Origin: Enterococcus mundtii
GTDB taxonomy: Bacteria; Bacillota; Bacilli; Lactobacillales; Enterococcaceae
DNA: 64,000 nt
Assembly (NCBI RefSeq): GCF_002813755.1
Contig: NZ_CP018061.1
Span: 1,230,001 to 1,294,000, forward strand
Reading direction: 5' to 3'
The translations under genes were made by a program, and so were the position numbers. The notes beneath the pieces are model-generated. The model did not search any database and had not been told where the DNA came from. It worked only from the letters and a program-made list of their open reading frames with translations. Below are positions 8,004 to 17,400 of this stretch, piece after piece. Each line of letters opens with the position of its first letter. The stretch's first letter is position 1.

Positions 8004-10254
8004 AAAAAATATGCAAGAAGAAAAAAAATCTTTTTTACTTTATGAAGAAATCTATGATAACGGTATTTGTTTAATTACTGAGAATGAATACTCAATAACG
8101 ATCCATATTGACGATATCAGTTATCAACTTTGTTCCGAAGAACAACGTATGCAGATATTCATTAAATATTGTGAGTTCCTAAATTCTTTGGAAGCTTCCA
8201 TTGATTACAAAGTCACGTTAGTAAAAAAGAAAAAAACAGTCGAAGAATTGACTCATGTGCTGTTTAAAGAAAAAAATGAACAATATGATGATAAGTACCG
8301 CCAAGAAATGAATGACTATCTAACAGCGAAAATCAACGAAAAGAAGAATGCGTTTGAAAAGAAAATTTTTATTACGTTTACTCAAAAACATGAGAATCAG
8401 GAATTTGCGGAAAGAGAGTTATTCTTGATTGCCGATCAATTGGATCTATTCGCTCGAAAAATTGGTTCGACCATCCATATTTTAAAAGGGGAAGAACGGA
8501 AAGAATTGATCGGTCAAATCATAAATAATGAGAATCATACATTACTACCGAAACAAGTCGATCTCAAATTAGATAAGCGCCTGATCAAGATCGATGACAA
8601 ACTAAATCAGACCCTCTATTTGAATGGTTACCCTGCCGAACTATCTGATGAATGCTTAACAGGTCTTATGGAGATCGATGAAGAAATCACTCTTACGGTT
8701 AGTTGCAGGCCGATACCGATGGCAAGCAGTTTCGACTTAGTAAAGACTAAAATGGCTTACATGGATCAGCAAAAAGTGGATGAACAGCGAAAAGCCTTAA
8801 ATAGTGGGTACGATTATGACATGCTACCCTATGACCTGACTTATTCCCTGGATGAAGCAAAAGAGCTTTTAGATTCATTACAAAGTAAAAGCCAGAAACT
8901 ATTTGAAGTAACTGTGTTGATCAATTTCTCCGCAGAGAATCAGGATAACTTAAATAAAATCGCGAGTAAAATCAAGTCGGTAGGGCGAAGATTTGGTTGC
9001 ACGATCATTGAACTAGCGTATTTACAAAAATTTGCTTTAAATACAATATTACCAATAGGAAAGAATCATGTTCCTTTAAATCGCTTATTGGCAACTTCTG
9101 CGGTTTCGGCGTTGATGCCATTTTCGATTTCTGAAATGCTTCATGAGAATGGCAATTATTATGGGATCAATTCTGTGACAAAAAATCTGACGATTCTTGA
9201 TCGGAAAAAACTAATGGCGCCCAATGGGTTTGTCTTGGGCACACCAGGATCAGGTAAGAGTTTCTCTGTCAAACGGGAAATCGTCAATGTTTTACTGAGA
9301 AACGCCAAAGACGAAGTGATCGTCATTGATCCTGAATCAGAATATCAGCATATTTGCTCGCAATTTGATGGTCAAATGGTTCGATTGGCTGGTAATTCAA
9401 ACACCTGCATCAATCCGATGGATATCAATAGTAACTATGGCGATGATGCAGACCCGATCGCTTTAAAAACACAGTTTTTGATTTCACTTTGTGAGTTGAT
9501 CACGGGGGGGATTTTAGGGCTATCTTCCCAACAAAAGACGATCATCGACCGAGTATGCCGAAAAATTTACCAAGAACAGACACAGTTGCCGACATTAAAA
9601 GATTTTTATACGGCGCTAAATGCACAGCCAGAAGAAGAGGCAAAGCAATTGGCGATTGAATTGGAGCTTTATACAGAAGGTAGTCTAGCGCTATTTTCCA
9701 AACAAACGAACGTGGATTTAAATAAACGTTTGGTCATTTTCGACATCAAAGATTTAGGGAAACAACTCAAACCATTCGGAATGTTGGTCGTTTTAGATCA
9801 AATTTGGAATCGAATCACATTAAATCGAGAATCAGGAATCCGTACATGGTTATATATAGATGAATTACAGTTGCTCTTTACAAATGAATATTCAGAAAAT
9901 TATTTCTTTGAATTGTGGAGTAGAGCAAGAAAATGGGGGGCTATACCGACAGGGATCACCCAAAATGTCGAGACGCTATTATTGTCGGATCTAGCCAGAA
10001 GAATGCTTTCTAATAGCGATTTCGTTGTCATGTTCAATCAAGCAAAATCTGATCGCTCAGAGTTGACTCGTTTATTCGATATATCGGAAGAGCAGGAAAA
10101 GTATGTTTTAAATGGGAGTGAAGGTACTGGTTTGATGGTGTTTGGGGACACGATCATTCCATTTGAAGACCGACTGCCTAAAGAGACGAAACTCTATCAA
10201 ATCATGACAACTAAACCTGGTGAAGAGGTAAAAACAAAGCAAGATTATGAATGA
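7945..10254 (+). CDS. VirB4-type T4SS ATPase
   Basis: Cytoplasmic or peripheral ATPase that energises type IV secretion. Walker A GTPGSGKS is at about residues 432-439, and Walker B LYIDELQ near 636 is followed by the RARKWGAIPTGITQN motif typical of VirB4/TraE. I chose ATG 7945, ten bases after AAGGAG. TTG 7939 is too close to that site, and ATG 8011 lies beyond the PrgI stop and is an alternative. At about 769 aa the length is normal. The gene overlaps PrgI upstream and the hydrolase gene downstream (8 bases), so expression is probably coupled. Confidence 0.93.
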   Translation: MKNLIRPNFMKVNFRQNKNKKNMQEEKKSFLLYEEIYDNGICLITENEYSITIHIDDISYQLCSEEQRMQIFIKYCEFLNSLEASIDYKVTLVKKKKTVEELTHVLFKEKNEQYDDKYRQEMNDYLTAKINEKKNAFEKKIFITFTQKHENQEFAERELFLIADQLDLFARKIGSTIHILKGEERKELIGQIINNENHTLLPKQVDLKLDKRLIKIDDKLNQTLYLNGYPAELSDECLTGLMEIDEEITLTVSCRPIPMASSFDLVKTKMAYMDQQKVDEQRKALNSGYDYDMLPYDLTYSLDEAKELLDSLQSKSQKLFEVTVLINFSAENQDNLNKIASKIKSVGRRFGCTIIELAYLQKFALNTILPIGKNHVPLNRLLATSAVSALMPFSISEMLHENGNYYGINSVTKNLTILDRKKLMAPNGFVLGTPGSGKSFSVKREIVNVLLRNAKDEVIVIDPESEYQHICSQFDGQMVRLAGNSNTCINPMDINSNYGDDADPIALKTQFLISLCELITGGILGLSSQQKTIIDRVCRKIYQEQTQLPTLKDFYTALNAQPEEEAKQLAIELELYTEGSLALFSKQTNVDLNKRLVIFDIKDLGKQLKPFGMLVVLDQIWNRITLNRESGIRTWLYIDELQLLFTNEYSENYFFELWSRARKWGAIPTGITQNVETLLLSDLARRMLSNSDFVVMFNQAKSDRSELTRLFDISEEQEKYVLNGSEGTGLMVFGDTIIPFEDRLPKETKLYQIMTTKPGEEVKTKQDYE

Positions 10255-13200
10255 AACATACGAGGGGAATAAACAAGAAAACAACAAGCAGCAAGATCTG
10301 TTATCGATCAAATTGAAACGTGTCAGTACGAAAGAGCAAAAAAAGAAAGCACTGAAAAAACGACTCCGATTCAAAAAACGTCAACAAAAATTAGCGAGAA
10401 AAAAAAGAGATAGCTTACAGCCGAAAAATAGAAATATCGTTGATTTCAAACAACATATGGTGAATAGCCAGTCAAGAAAAGAGCCATTAAGTAAAGGCGC
10501 AACAAGCAAAAAACCATATGCTAGTCATTTTAAAAAGCGTCATCTTATAACAAATAAAAAAAAGTTAAACAAAATCAATAGTAACAAACAACATAGTACC
10601 ACAAGAGAAAAGGCCTATTTCATAAAGAATAAACATCGCTCTCCTAAAGAAATCAATCATGCGCTTTTAGGAATAAAAAAAAGACAAACTTCACCTAATA
10701 ATAGTGGAACGAATCAGCGAAGTCAGCTTTTTTCTGAAAAAATCAATAAACAAAAACTAGGATCAAAAAAATTCTACCATAAGAAACAAGAAAAGCTAGG
10801 TAAAAATGTTCTCAATCTATCTGGCATAAAGAATACACTTACTACGAATAAGCAGACCAGAGCAAAGAAGCTTGAAGAGAAACTATTCGGCATCAAAGAC
10901 AAACTTGAACGTAAACATCAAGTGTTAAGTAACTCCAACAAAGTTAAACGATTAAAAAAGCAAACAAAAATGCCATCGAAAAAAAAATTCAAACCCAAAC
11001 TGAAAAAAAATCTGGCACAAACAGCCATAGACACAGTTGGCAGGAACAAAGATGGCGAATTGAATATTCTTGGAGTTCTTTTAGTCTTATTTATTATTCT
11101 CAAACTGATCCTCATGTTGTTGTCCGTCAAAGTAATGATGATCTTGGCGGTCGTCATCGTCGTTATCGTCGTGATTATCGCCATCTTTAATTTTATCGCT
11201 AGTATATTTACTATAAAAACGGAAGATATGGCATTAGCAGAGGCGTATGAGCATGTCACACTTTTGGATGCCAGAAAGAACAAAGAAGTGCAACAAGTTT
11301 TTGAAGATTTTTCAGAAAATTCTGAAATCGAAGAAGTATATTTTGTTGTAAATGGTGTTGCAAGACCAGATAACAATTTTATCTATAGCTCTGATGCAGA
11401 TACGTACCTCTATTACCTGAATGCAAAATATGAAGATTATAACATCAGTAAACGTATCTCAGCGAGTAGCAATATCTTTGGTGCAACAAGAGTTCGTGGA
11501 GAAGTAGAAGGAATCCATGGGTATACCTTTAGTTACACAACGAAAATCGAAACAAGAGAAGTACCAATTATTTATCCTGATGAGACTGATCCAGAAGAGG
11601 ATGGATCGGAAGACTCTGAAGACGATGATGAATCAGAAGAACCGGATGATTCAGAAGAAGACGAGGACTCAGAAGAAGAACCGGATGATTCAGAAGAAGA
11701 CGAGGACTCAGAAGAAGAAGCAGATGATTCGGAGGAAGATGAGGATTCAGAAGAAGAACCGGATGATTCGGAGGAAGACGAGGACTCAGAAGAAGAACCG
11801 GATGATTCAGAAGAAGATGAGGACTCAGAAGAAGAACCGAATGATTCAGAAGAAGACGAGGACTCAGAAGAAGAACCGAATGATTCCGAAGAAAATCAAA
11901 CGAATGACACTCTAAATGGGGACCAACCCCCTACCCCTCGTAATGAAGAAGATCGTCCAACGCATCGTACGATAAAAGTGGCGTTGATCAATATTGAGAT
12001 CAAAACAATCAGTCAGTTTATTGATGAAAATTCAGATACGCTGACAGAGGAAGAACTAGATAAGTTTGGACCGATCCAAGAATTGGACCGATTTGAGAAT
12101 AAAGTATTTTTGCAAAGTCCTTTTGGCATGAACCAAGACGCCATCGTTGTTCAAAAATATGGCTATCGAGGATCAAATGACAGAAATAGACATGATCATA
12201 TCGAGCTGTTGGCTGAGCCTGGCACGCCTGTCTATGGCATCGATAATTCTGGATCAGGAAGAGTACATGCTGCTGGCAATGATTATGTCACTATCAATAC
12301 TTCTTTGAGCAAAAGAGTTGTGTTGTCTCCATTAAAAAATGTCCGAGTGAGAAATGGTGAGTGGATAGATGCCGATACAATCGTAGGAGAAACCACAGGA
12401 AATTTAAAGGTTGAAGTCATTGAACGTCGAACATTCTGGCCAAACAGACATATTTATCCATCTGCTTATATTTTTGATCTGGAATTTCAATATCCTTCTG
12501 AGATAGAAGGATTTACACATCATTCTTCAAGAACGATCTCAGGAAGTCTTAAAAATCCTGGACAAATGATTTTACAATGGGAACATCTTGTTCGAGAAGC
12601 TTGTGAAAAGTATGGGATTCCAGAGTATGTCAACATGATTTTGGCAATCATCCAAGTAGAATCCGGTGGTGATGCAGAAAGATTCCCTGATATTATGCAG
12701 GCTAGTGAGTCACAAGGTTTGTCTCCTAATACGATCGATGATCCAGAACTATCAATTGATCGAGGCACCCACTATTTTGCCCAATTATTAAGCAAAGCGA
12801 GAGACTTACATCTTGATGATCGTGCGGCTCTTCAAGCCTATAACTACGGAGAAGACTTTTTAAACTGGTTAGCAACTACCAATAACCAATATAGCTTCTT
12901 TCAGGCAGAGTTATATGCAAGGGAAAAAAGCAACAGACAGACTGTTACTTATACCCATCCAGTAGCGTTAGCATATGGATTTTCATGGCGATATGCTTAT
13001 GGAAATATGTTCTATGTTCCTATAGTAACTAACTATCTATGGCTCGAAAACTCAGATTTCCTTGAGGCTGCAATCAATGAGATTGGCACGATCCAAGGAG
13101 AGAAGTACTGGCGATGGTATGGATTTGAAGGAAGAGTAGAGTGGTGTGCGATCTTTGTGAGTTGGGTAGCAGATCAAGTAGGGTATCTCAACCAAGAAAA

Positions 13201-13474
13201 AATAATCAAGTCTGCTAACTGTTTACAAATGATCAACTGGTTTACTGAAAAAGGGAACTATAAGAAAGCTTCAGAGAACTATCATCCACAACCAGGTGAT
13301 TTGATTTTCTTTGATTGGAATGGAGGTGGTACTGGAAAAGATCACGTTGGGATCGTAGAGTTTACAGATGGTAATATCATCCAGACCGTCGAAGGTAATA
13401 CTGCTGATAAAGTAGCTAGAAGGACCTATTTTATCAATGATCCAAGCATTTCAGGTTACGGTATTCTTCAATAA
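10247..13474 (+). CDS. PrgK-like T4SS cell-wall hydrolase (degenerate M23, lysozyme-like and CHAP domains)
   Basis: A large bitopic protein that opens peptidoglycan for the secretion channel. Residues 1-260 are extremely Lys/Arg/Gln-rich and presumably cytoplasmic. Hydrophobic segments lie at about 272-318. Then comes an extracellular stalk with a 13-residue acidic repeat (about 465-548). An M23/LytM-like fold (about 625-745) has lost the usual metal ligands: LSPL replaces the YxHL-type motif and LKVEV the HLHFE-type motif. A lysozyme-like domain (about 771-898) has Glu in QVESGG. A CHAP domain (about 938-1075) has Cys in EWCAIFVSW and His in DHVGIVE. The three-domain layout matches PrgK of pCF10-type systems. 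The start overlaps virB4 by 8 bases. Confidence 0.88.
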   Translation: MNETYEGNKQENNKQQDLLSIKLKRVSTKEQKKKALKKRLRFKKRQQKLARKKRDSLQPKNRNIVDFKQHMVNSQSRKEPLSKGATSKKPYASHFKKRHLITNKKKLNKINSNKQHSTTREKAYFIKNKHRSPKEINHALLGIKKRQTSPNNSGTNQRSQLFSEKINKQKLGSKKFYHKKQEKLGKNVLNLSGIKNTLTTNKQTRAKKLEEKLFGIKDKLERKHQVLSNSNKVKRLKKQTKMPSKKKFKPKLKKNLAQTAIDTVGRNKDGELNILGVLLVLFIILKLILMLLSVKVMMILAVVIVVIVVIIAIFNFIASIFTIKTEDMALAEAYEHVTLLDARKNKEVQQVFEDFSENSEIEEVYFVVNGVARPDNNFIYSSDADTYLYYLNAKYEDYNISKRISASSNIFGATRVRGEVEGIHGYTFSYTTKIETREVPIIYPDETDPEEDGSEDSEDDDESEEPDDSEEDEDSEEEPDDSEEDEDSEEEADDSEEDEDSEEEPDDSEEDEDSEEEPDDSEEDEDSEEEPNDSEEDEDSEEEPNDSEENQTNDTLNGDQPPTPRNEEDRPTHRTIKVALINIEIKTISQFIDENSDTLTEEELDKFGPIQELDRFENKVFLQSPFGMNQDAIVVQKYGYRGSNDRNRHDHIELLAEPGTPVYGIDNSGSGRVHAAGNDYVTINTSLSKRVVLSPLKNVRVRNGEWIDADTIVGETTGNLKVEVIERRTFWPNRHIYPSAYIFDLEFQYPSEIEGFTHHSSRTISGSLKNPGQMILQWEHLVREACEKYGIPEYVNMILAIIQVESGGDAERFPDIMQASESQGLSPNTIDDPELSIDRGTHYFAQLLSKARDLHLDDRAALQAYNYGEDFLNWLATTNNQYSFFQAELYAREKSNRQTVTYTHPVALAYGFSWRYAYGNMFYVPIVTNYLWLENSDFLEAAINEIGTIQGEKYWRWYGFEGRVEWCAIFVSWVADQVGYLNQEKIIKSANCLQMINWFTEKGNYKKASENYHPQPGDLIFFDWNGGGTGKDHVGIVEFTDGNIIQTVEGNTADKVARRTYFINDPSISGYGILQ
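11641..11890 (+). repeat. 39-bp tandem repeat encoding the 13-residue acidic unit DDSEEDEDSEEEP
   Basis: Six nearly identical units plus a partial one, with only occasional changes (P to A, D to N). They form a highly negative stalk between the membrane segment and the wall-hydrolase domains of the PrgK-like protein. The near-identity at DNA level suggests that copy number varies between strains. Confidence 0.95.
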
Positions 13475-13493
13475 AGAGAGAAAGAGATAAACA

Positions 13494-14423
13494 ATGAAAC
13501 AAATAAAAAATATAGTTGAGTCAAAAGAAGGAAAAAGAATCGTGTTTATAGCTATCGGCATTTTCATCACCATGTTCAGTTTTATTTTTTACTCGCTATT
13601 TTTTCATAGCGGTACGAATGAAAACTCGGAAGGTACCGCTAGTAGTAAGCCTTTGTCTGCAAGCGAGCAAAGAAAAGAGGACCTAAATTTAGTAGAAAGA
13701 AATGAAGCCTTAGTTTATAGAGGTATTTGGTATTCTGATCGAGCGGATGGCATGGTTTTGGAATTAAAAAATGACGGAACTTATCAAAGTACCAGTTGGC
13801 TCACAACGGGTCAGTATCGCTTAGTAGATACAAAGCTTGTTCTGACGGACAAAGAGAAAGAGGAAGTTTCTTTTGAGCTGATGACAAGGTTAGGCGAAAC
13901 GATTTTCTTTTATGAAGACAATGAAGGGAACACGACCTATTTCTATCCTAGTGTTGCATTGATGGAAAGGGCCAAAGAAATTATTGATTCCAGTGGGGAA
14001 GAAATCGATGAGATAATCAGTCAAAAATGGAATGACGTGTTACTTCAAGGTAGTTGGACGGGAACGACGATGAATAGTCAAGTGTTGATTGATTTTACAG
14101 AAGACACATTTGTCCAAAGAAAAGTGGAAGACGGAAACGAAATAAGTCGAATTTTTTACTATCGCGTCATTTCTGAAGATATTTCTGAGACGCTATGTGT
14201 ACTTGAACTATCAGTCACAGATGAAAATTCAGCAGTGATGACATTTGAGGTCACCTTAGAAGAGACACAATTCGGTTATCGCATGCATTCCCTCCCAGGG
14301 ATGTTTTTATGGGTAAATGATTACGAAAAACCACATCAAGCTGTGCGATTAACTCAAACAGGTATTTTTAGAGAAGAAAATTCATCTTTAGAACAATTAC
14401 TTGAACATCGCTTGAATGGTTAA
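13494..14423 (+). CDS. Membrane-anchored extracellular protein of the T4SS operon, function unknown
   Basis: A 309-aa protein with a short cytoplasmic head, one membrane segment (about residues 17-39) and an extracytoplasmic part. That part seems to contain two similar beta-rich halves, each beginning with a Gly-x-Trp turn (RGIWYSDRADGMVLELKNDG near 80 and QGSWTGTTMNSQVLIDF near 188), which is reminiscent of lipocalin-like domains. The single-TM N-in topology is also that of VirB8/TcpC proteins, and this system otherwise lacks an obvious VirB8, so a structural T4SS role is possible. I do not recognise the family. It lies 19 bases after the hydrolase gene, with GAGAAAGAG as a likely ribosome binding site. 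Confidence 0.6.
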   Translation: MKQIKNIVESKEGKRIVFIAIGIFITMFSFIFYSLFFHSGTNENSEGTASSKPLSASEQRKEDLNLVERNEALVYRGIWYSDRADGMVLELKNDGTYQSTSWLTTGQYRLVDTKLVLTDKEKEEVSFELMTRLGETIFFYEDNEGNTTYFYPSVALMERAKEIIDSSGEEIDEIISQKWNDVLLQGSWTGTTMNSQVLIDFTEDTFVQRKVEDGNEISRIFYYRVISEDISETLCVLELSVTDENSAVMTFEVTLEETQFGYRMHSLPGMFLWVNDYEKPHQAVRLTQTGIFREENSSLEQLLEHRLNG

Positions 14424-14461
14424 TCGACTCTAAAAAATTCTTCATTGAATGGAGGAGACCG

Positions 14462-17400
14462 ATGTTTTATAAAAAATACGAAGACTATCTTAAAGAATAT
14501 ATAAACAAAGATATTTCAATAAAATCAGTAAAACCTCATGAAGAAAAAGTATTCAATGAGTTTCAAGCAAAAGCAATATTGGATAGTAATCCTGAAACTT
14601 TCAGAGAAGAATTCCACTTCGTTCTAGACTTGATTTCTTCAAGAAAAGAAGTGAACGAAGAAAAGACAAATGATTTAAAACAATCATTTGAAAGGATGCT
14701 CAAAAACATTGATCCATCAGACTACAATACGTTGAGATTCTCCATTTATAAATCGCGGATGATCGTCTTAAAACAAGATATACGTGAGCAAGAAACAAGG
14801 ACAAAAGATGCGGCACCCACTTTTACGTCAAACACACAGTTACAAGCATCTGACGAATTAGTAAGTCCTAAATTAGTGGCTGAACAAGAAAGAAGATTTG
14901 CAGAACAAGCCTCACTCAATAAGAGAGACAACGTAAAGCAAGAAGTTTTATCTAATGAGCAGATCAAAGAGAATGTCTCGATGCACGTAAATTCTGTCCA
15001 CACGACGAATCAATATACAAAAGAAGAACACCATGAAAGGCTTAAAGTGAGTGATTTAAAAGAACAATTTGAAAAAGAACGTTCTTTTAATAAAGAACCG
15101 CATTCAGCTGGAGTACCATCAGGAACAGTCAACAGATTGCGACAATACTATGAAGGTCTGAATCATTCATCAAATGATCATTCACCATTAGAAAGTCGAA
15201 AGTCATCTAGATGGAGAACCCCGCAAAAGAACGATTCGCTGAACGTTCAAAATAGGCAAAATCAACCGACAGATCGACGGAGCCAAAGAGATGAAGGAAC
15301 ATCGTCCTATCAAAAGGCTCCTTCATTAAAAGGTACTAGCGAATTTGTGCGTAGAGGAAACGAAAGCACAGTCTATACGAATGAATCATCACCCACAAAT
15401 AAAGCAGAGCCGGATCAAACCGGCATGACGAACGAAGAATTTCAAAGACGGCGAGATCGATTTGGCAATCTGCCTGGACCAAGTAACGAACCACCAGTCA
15501 TTGAGAGAACAACCCAAAGCGAACCGGATAACTACCAGACAGCTACTTATCAAAATTCACCTAGGCAACAACGAAGTAGTGAGCTAGTACAAGAAGGCAG
15601 AGCAAGCAGGGTAGATAGCAACGATACCTTAAGGACAAATAATGCAGAATCGGGTTCAGCTGGTAGGTCGAATGAAGAAATACAAAGATATCGAGACCGA
15701 TTCGGCAATCTGCCTGGACCAAGTAATGAACCACCAGTCATCGAGAGAACAACTCAAAGCGAATCGGATAATTATCAGACAGCTACTTATCAAAATCCAC
15801 CTAGGCAACAACGAAGTAGTGAGCTAGTACAAGAAGGCAGAGCAAGCAGGGTAGATAGCAACGATACCTTAAGGACAAATAATGCAGAATCGGGTTCAGC
15901 TGGTAGGTCGAATGAAGAAATACAAAGATATCGAGACCGATTTGGCAATCTGCCTGGACCAAGTAACGAACCACCAGTCATTGAGAGAACAAATCAAAGA
16001 AAACCGGCTAACTACCAGACAGCTACTTATCAAAATCCACCTAGGCAGCAACGAAGTAGTGAGCTAGTGCAAGAAGCTCAAGCTAGTAGGGTAGATAACA
16101 ATGACTCGTTAAGGACAAACAATGCAGAATGGAATCAAACTGGTAGGGCGAACGAAGAATTTCAAAGATATCGAGACCGATTTGGTAATCTGCCTGGACC
16201 AAGTAACGAACCACCAGTCATCGAGAGAACAACCCAAAGCGAACCGGATAATTATCAGACAGCTACTTATCAAAATCCACCTAGGCAGCAACGAAGTAGT
16301 GAGCTAGTGCAAGAAAGTCAAGCTAGTAGGATAGATAACAATGACTCATTAAGGACAAACAATGCAGAATTGAGTCAAACTGGTAGGGCTGACGAAGAAT
16401 TTCAAAATCTTCGTGCTCGATTTGAAAACCTGACTGGTACAAGCAGTGAACCATCACTTTCAAAGAAAAAGAGTCGTGGAGAGAGTGAACATCAAGGAAC
16501 TTCTTATCATAGAGCTATCACCAGGCATGACAGTAGTGAAAGCGTACGTAAAGTAAACGAAAGCGCAGTTGATACGAATGATTCATCATCTGCAAATAAA
16601 ATAAAATCGAATCAAACCGGCTTGACGAATGAAGAATTCCAAAACCGTCGCGCTCGATTTGAAAATCCTAGTGTAAAAAGTGATAACCGCCTTGCAACAG
16701 AAGCAACGGGTCAAGTGAGGGCAGCGAGAGACCAGTTTGAAAAAGCGAGCAATCTTCCTGACGACCGACCAGCTCCAGAATCCACGGGACGAGTGAGAGC
16801 AACGAGGGACCAGTTTGAAAAAGCAAATGCCCATCCAAATGAGCGACCAGTTCCAGAATCCACGGGACGAGTGAGAGCAACGAGGGACCAGTTTGAAAAA
16901 GCGAATGCCCATCCAAATGAGCGACCAGTTCCCGAATCAACGGGTCGAGTGAGAGCAGCGAGAGATCAGTTTGAAAAAGCGAGTGACCTTCCTGACGACC
17001 GACCAGCTCCAGAATCCACGGGACGAGTGAGAGCAGCGAGGGACCAGTTTGAAAAAGCGAATGCCCATCCAAATGAGCGACCAGTTCCCGAATCAACGGG
17101 TCGAGTGAGGGCAGCGAGAGACCAGTTTGAAAAAGCGAATGCCCATCCAAATGAGCGACCAGTTCCCGAATCAACGGGTCGAGTGAGGGCAGCGAGAGAC
17201 CAGTTTGAAAAAGCGAGTAATCTTCCCAATGACCGACCAGTTTCCGAATCAACGGGTCGAGTTGAAGAGATGCGAAGACAGTACGAGTCCAGAAATGGGA
17301 GAGAAACTGAAGCTAGTGTCTCTAACGAAACATTCCAACAACAAAATGGCTTGGCTAATGAAAGATTTCGTCAACGCCGAGACCAATTTGAAAATCCTGT

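Noticed and set aside
9504..9511. G7 tract in virB4 (and a similar G7 in virD4 near 5035-5041) as frameshift candidates
   Set aside because: Both are in frame and the proteins continue with normal family motifs; unlike the G8 in giant 2 there is no break.
11517..11915. Plus-strand frame of 132 codons rich in Lys/Arg/Met inside the PrgK-like gene
   Set aside because: It is the acidic repeat read in another frame. No ribosome binding site, and the main frame carries recognisable domains on both sides.
16668..17252. Minus-strand frame of 194 codons across the 26-aa repeats
   Set aside because: Antisense shadow of the 78-base array; the plus frame has the operon position, the ribosome binding site and the domain context.
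15340..17260. Periodic arrays that could be taken for a CRISPR
   Set aside because: The units are 240 and 78 bases, contiguous without unique spacers, and maintain a protein reading frame. No cas genes are present.
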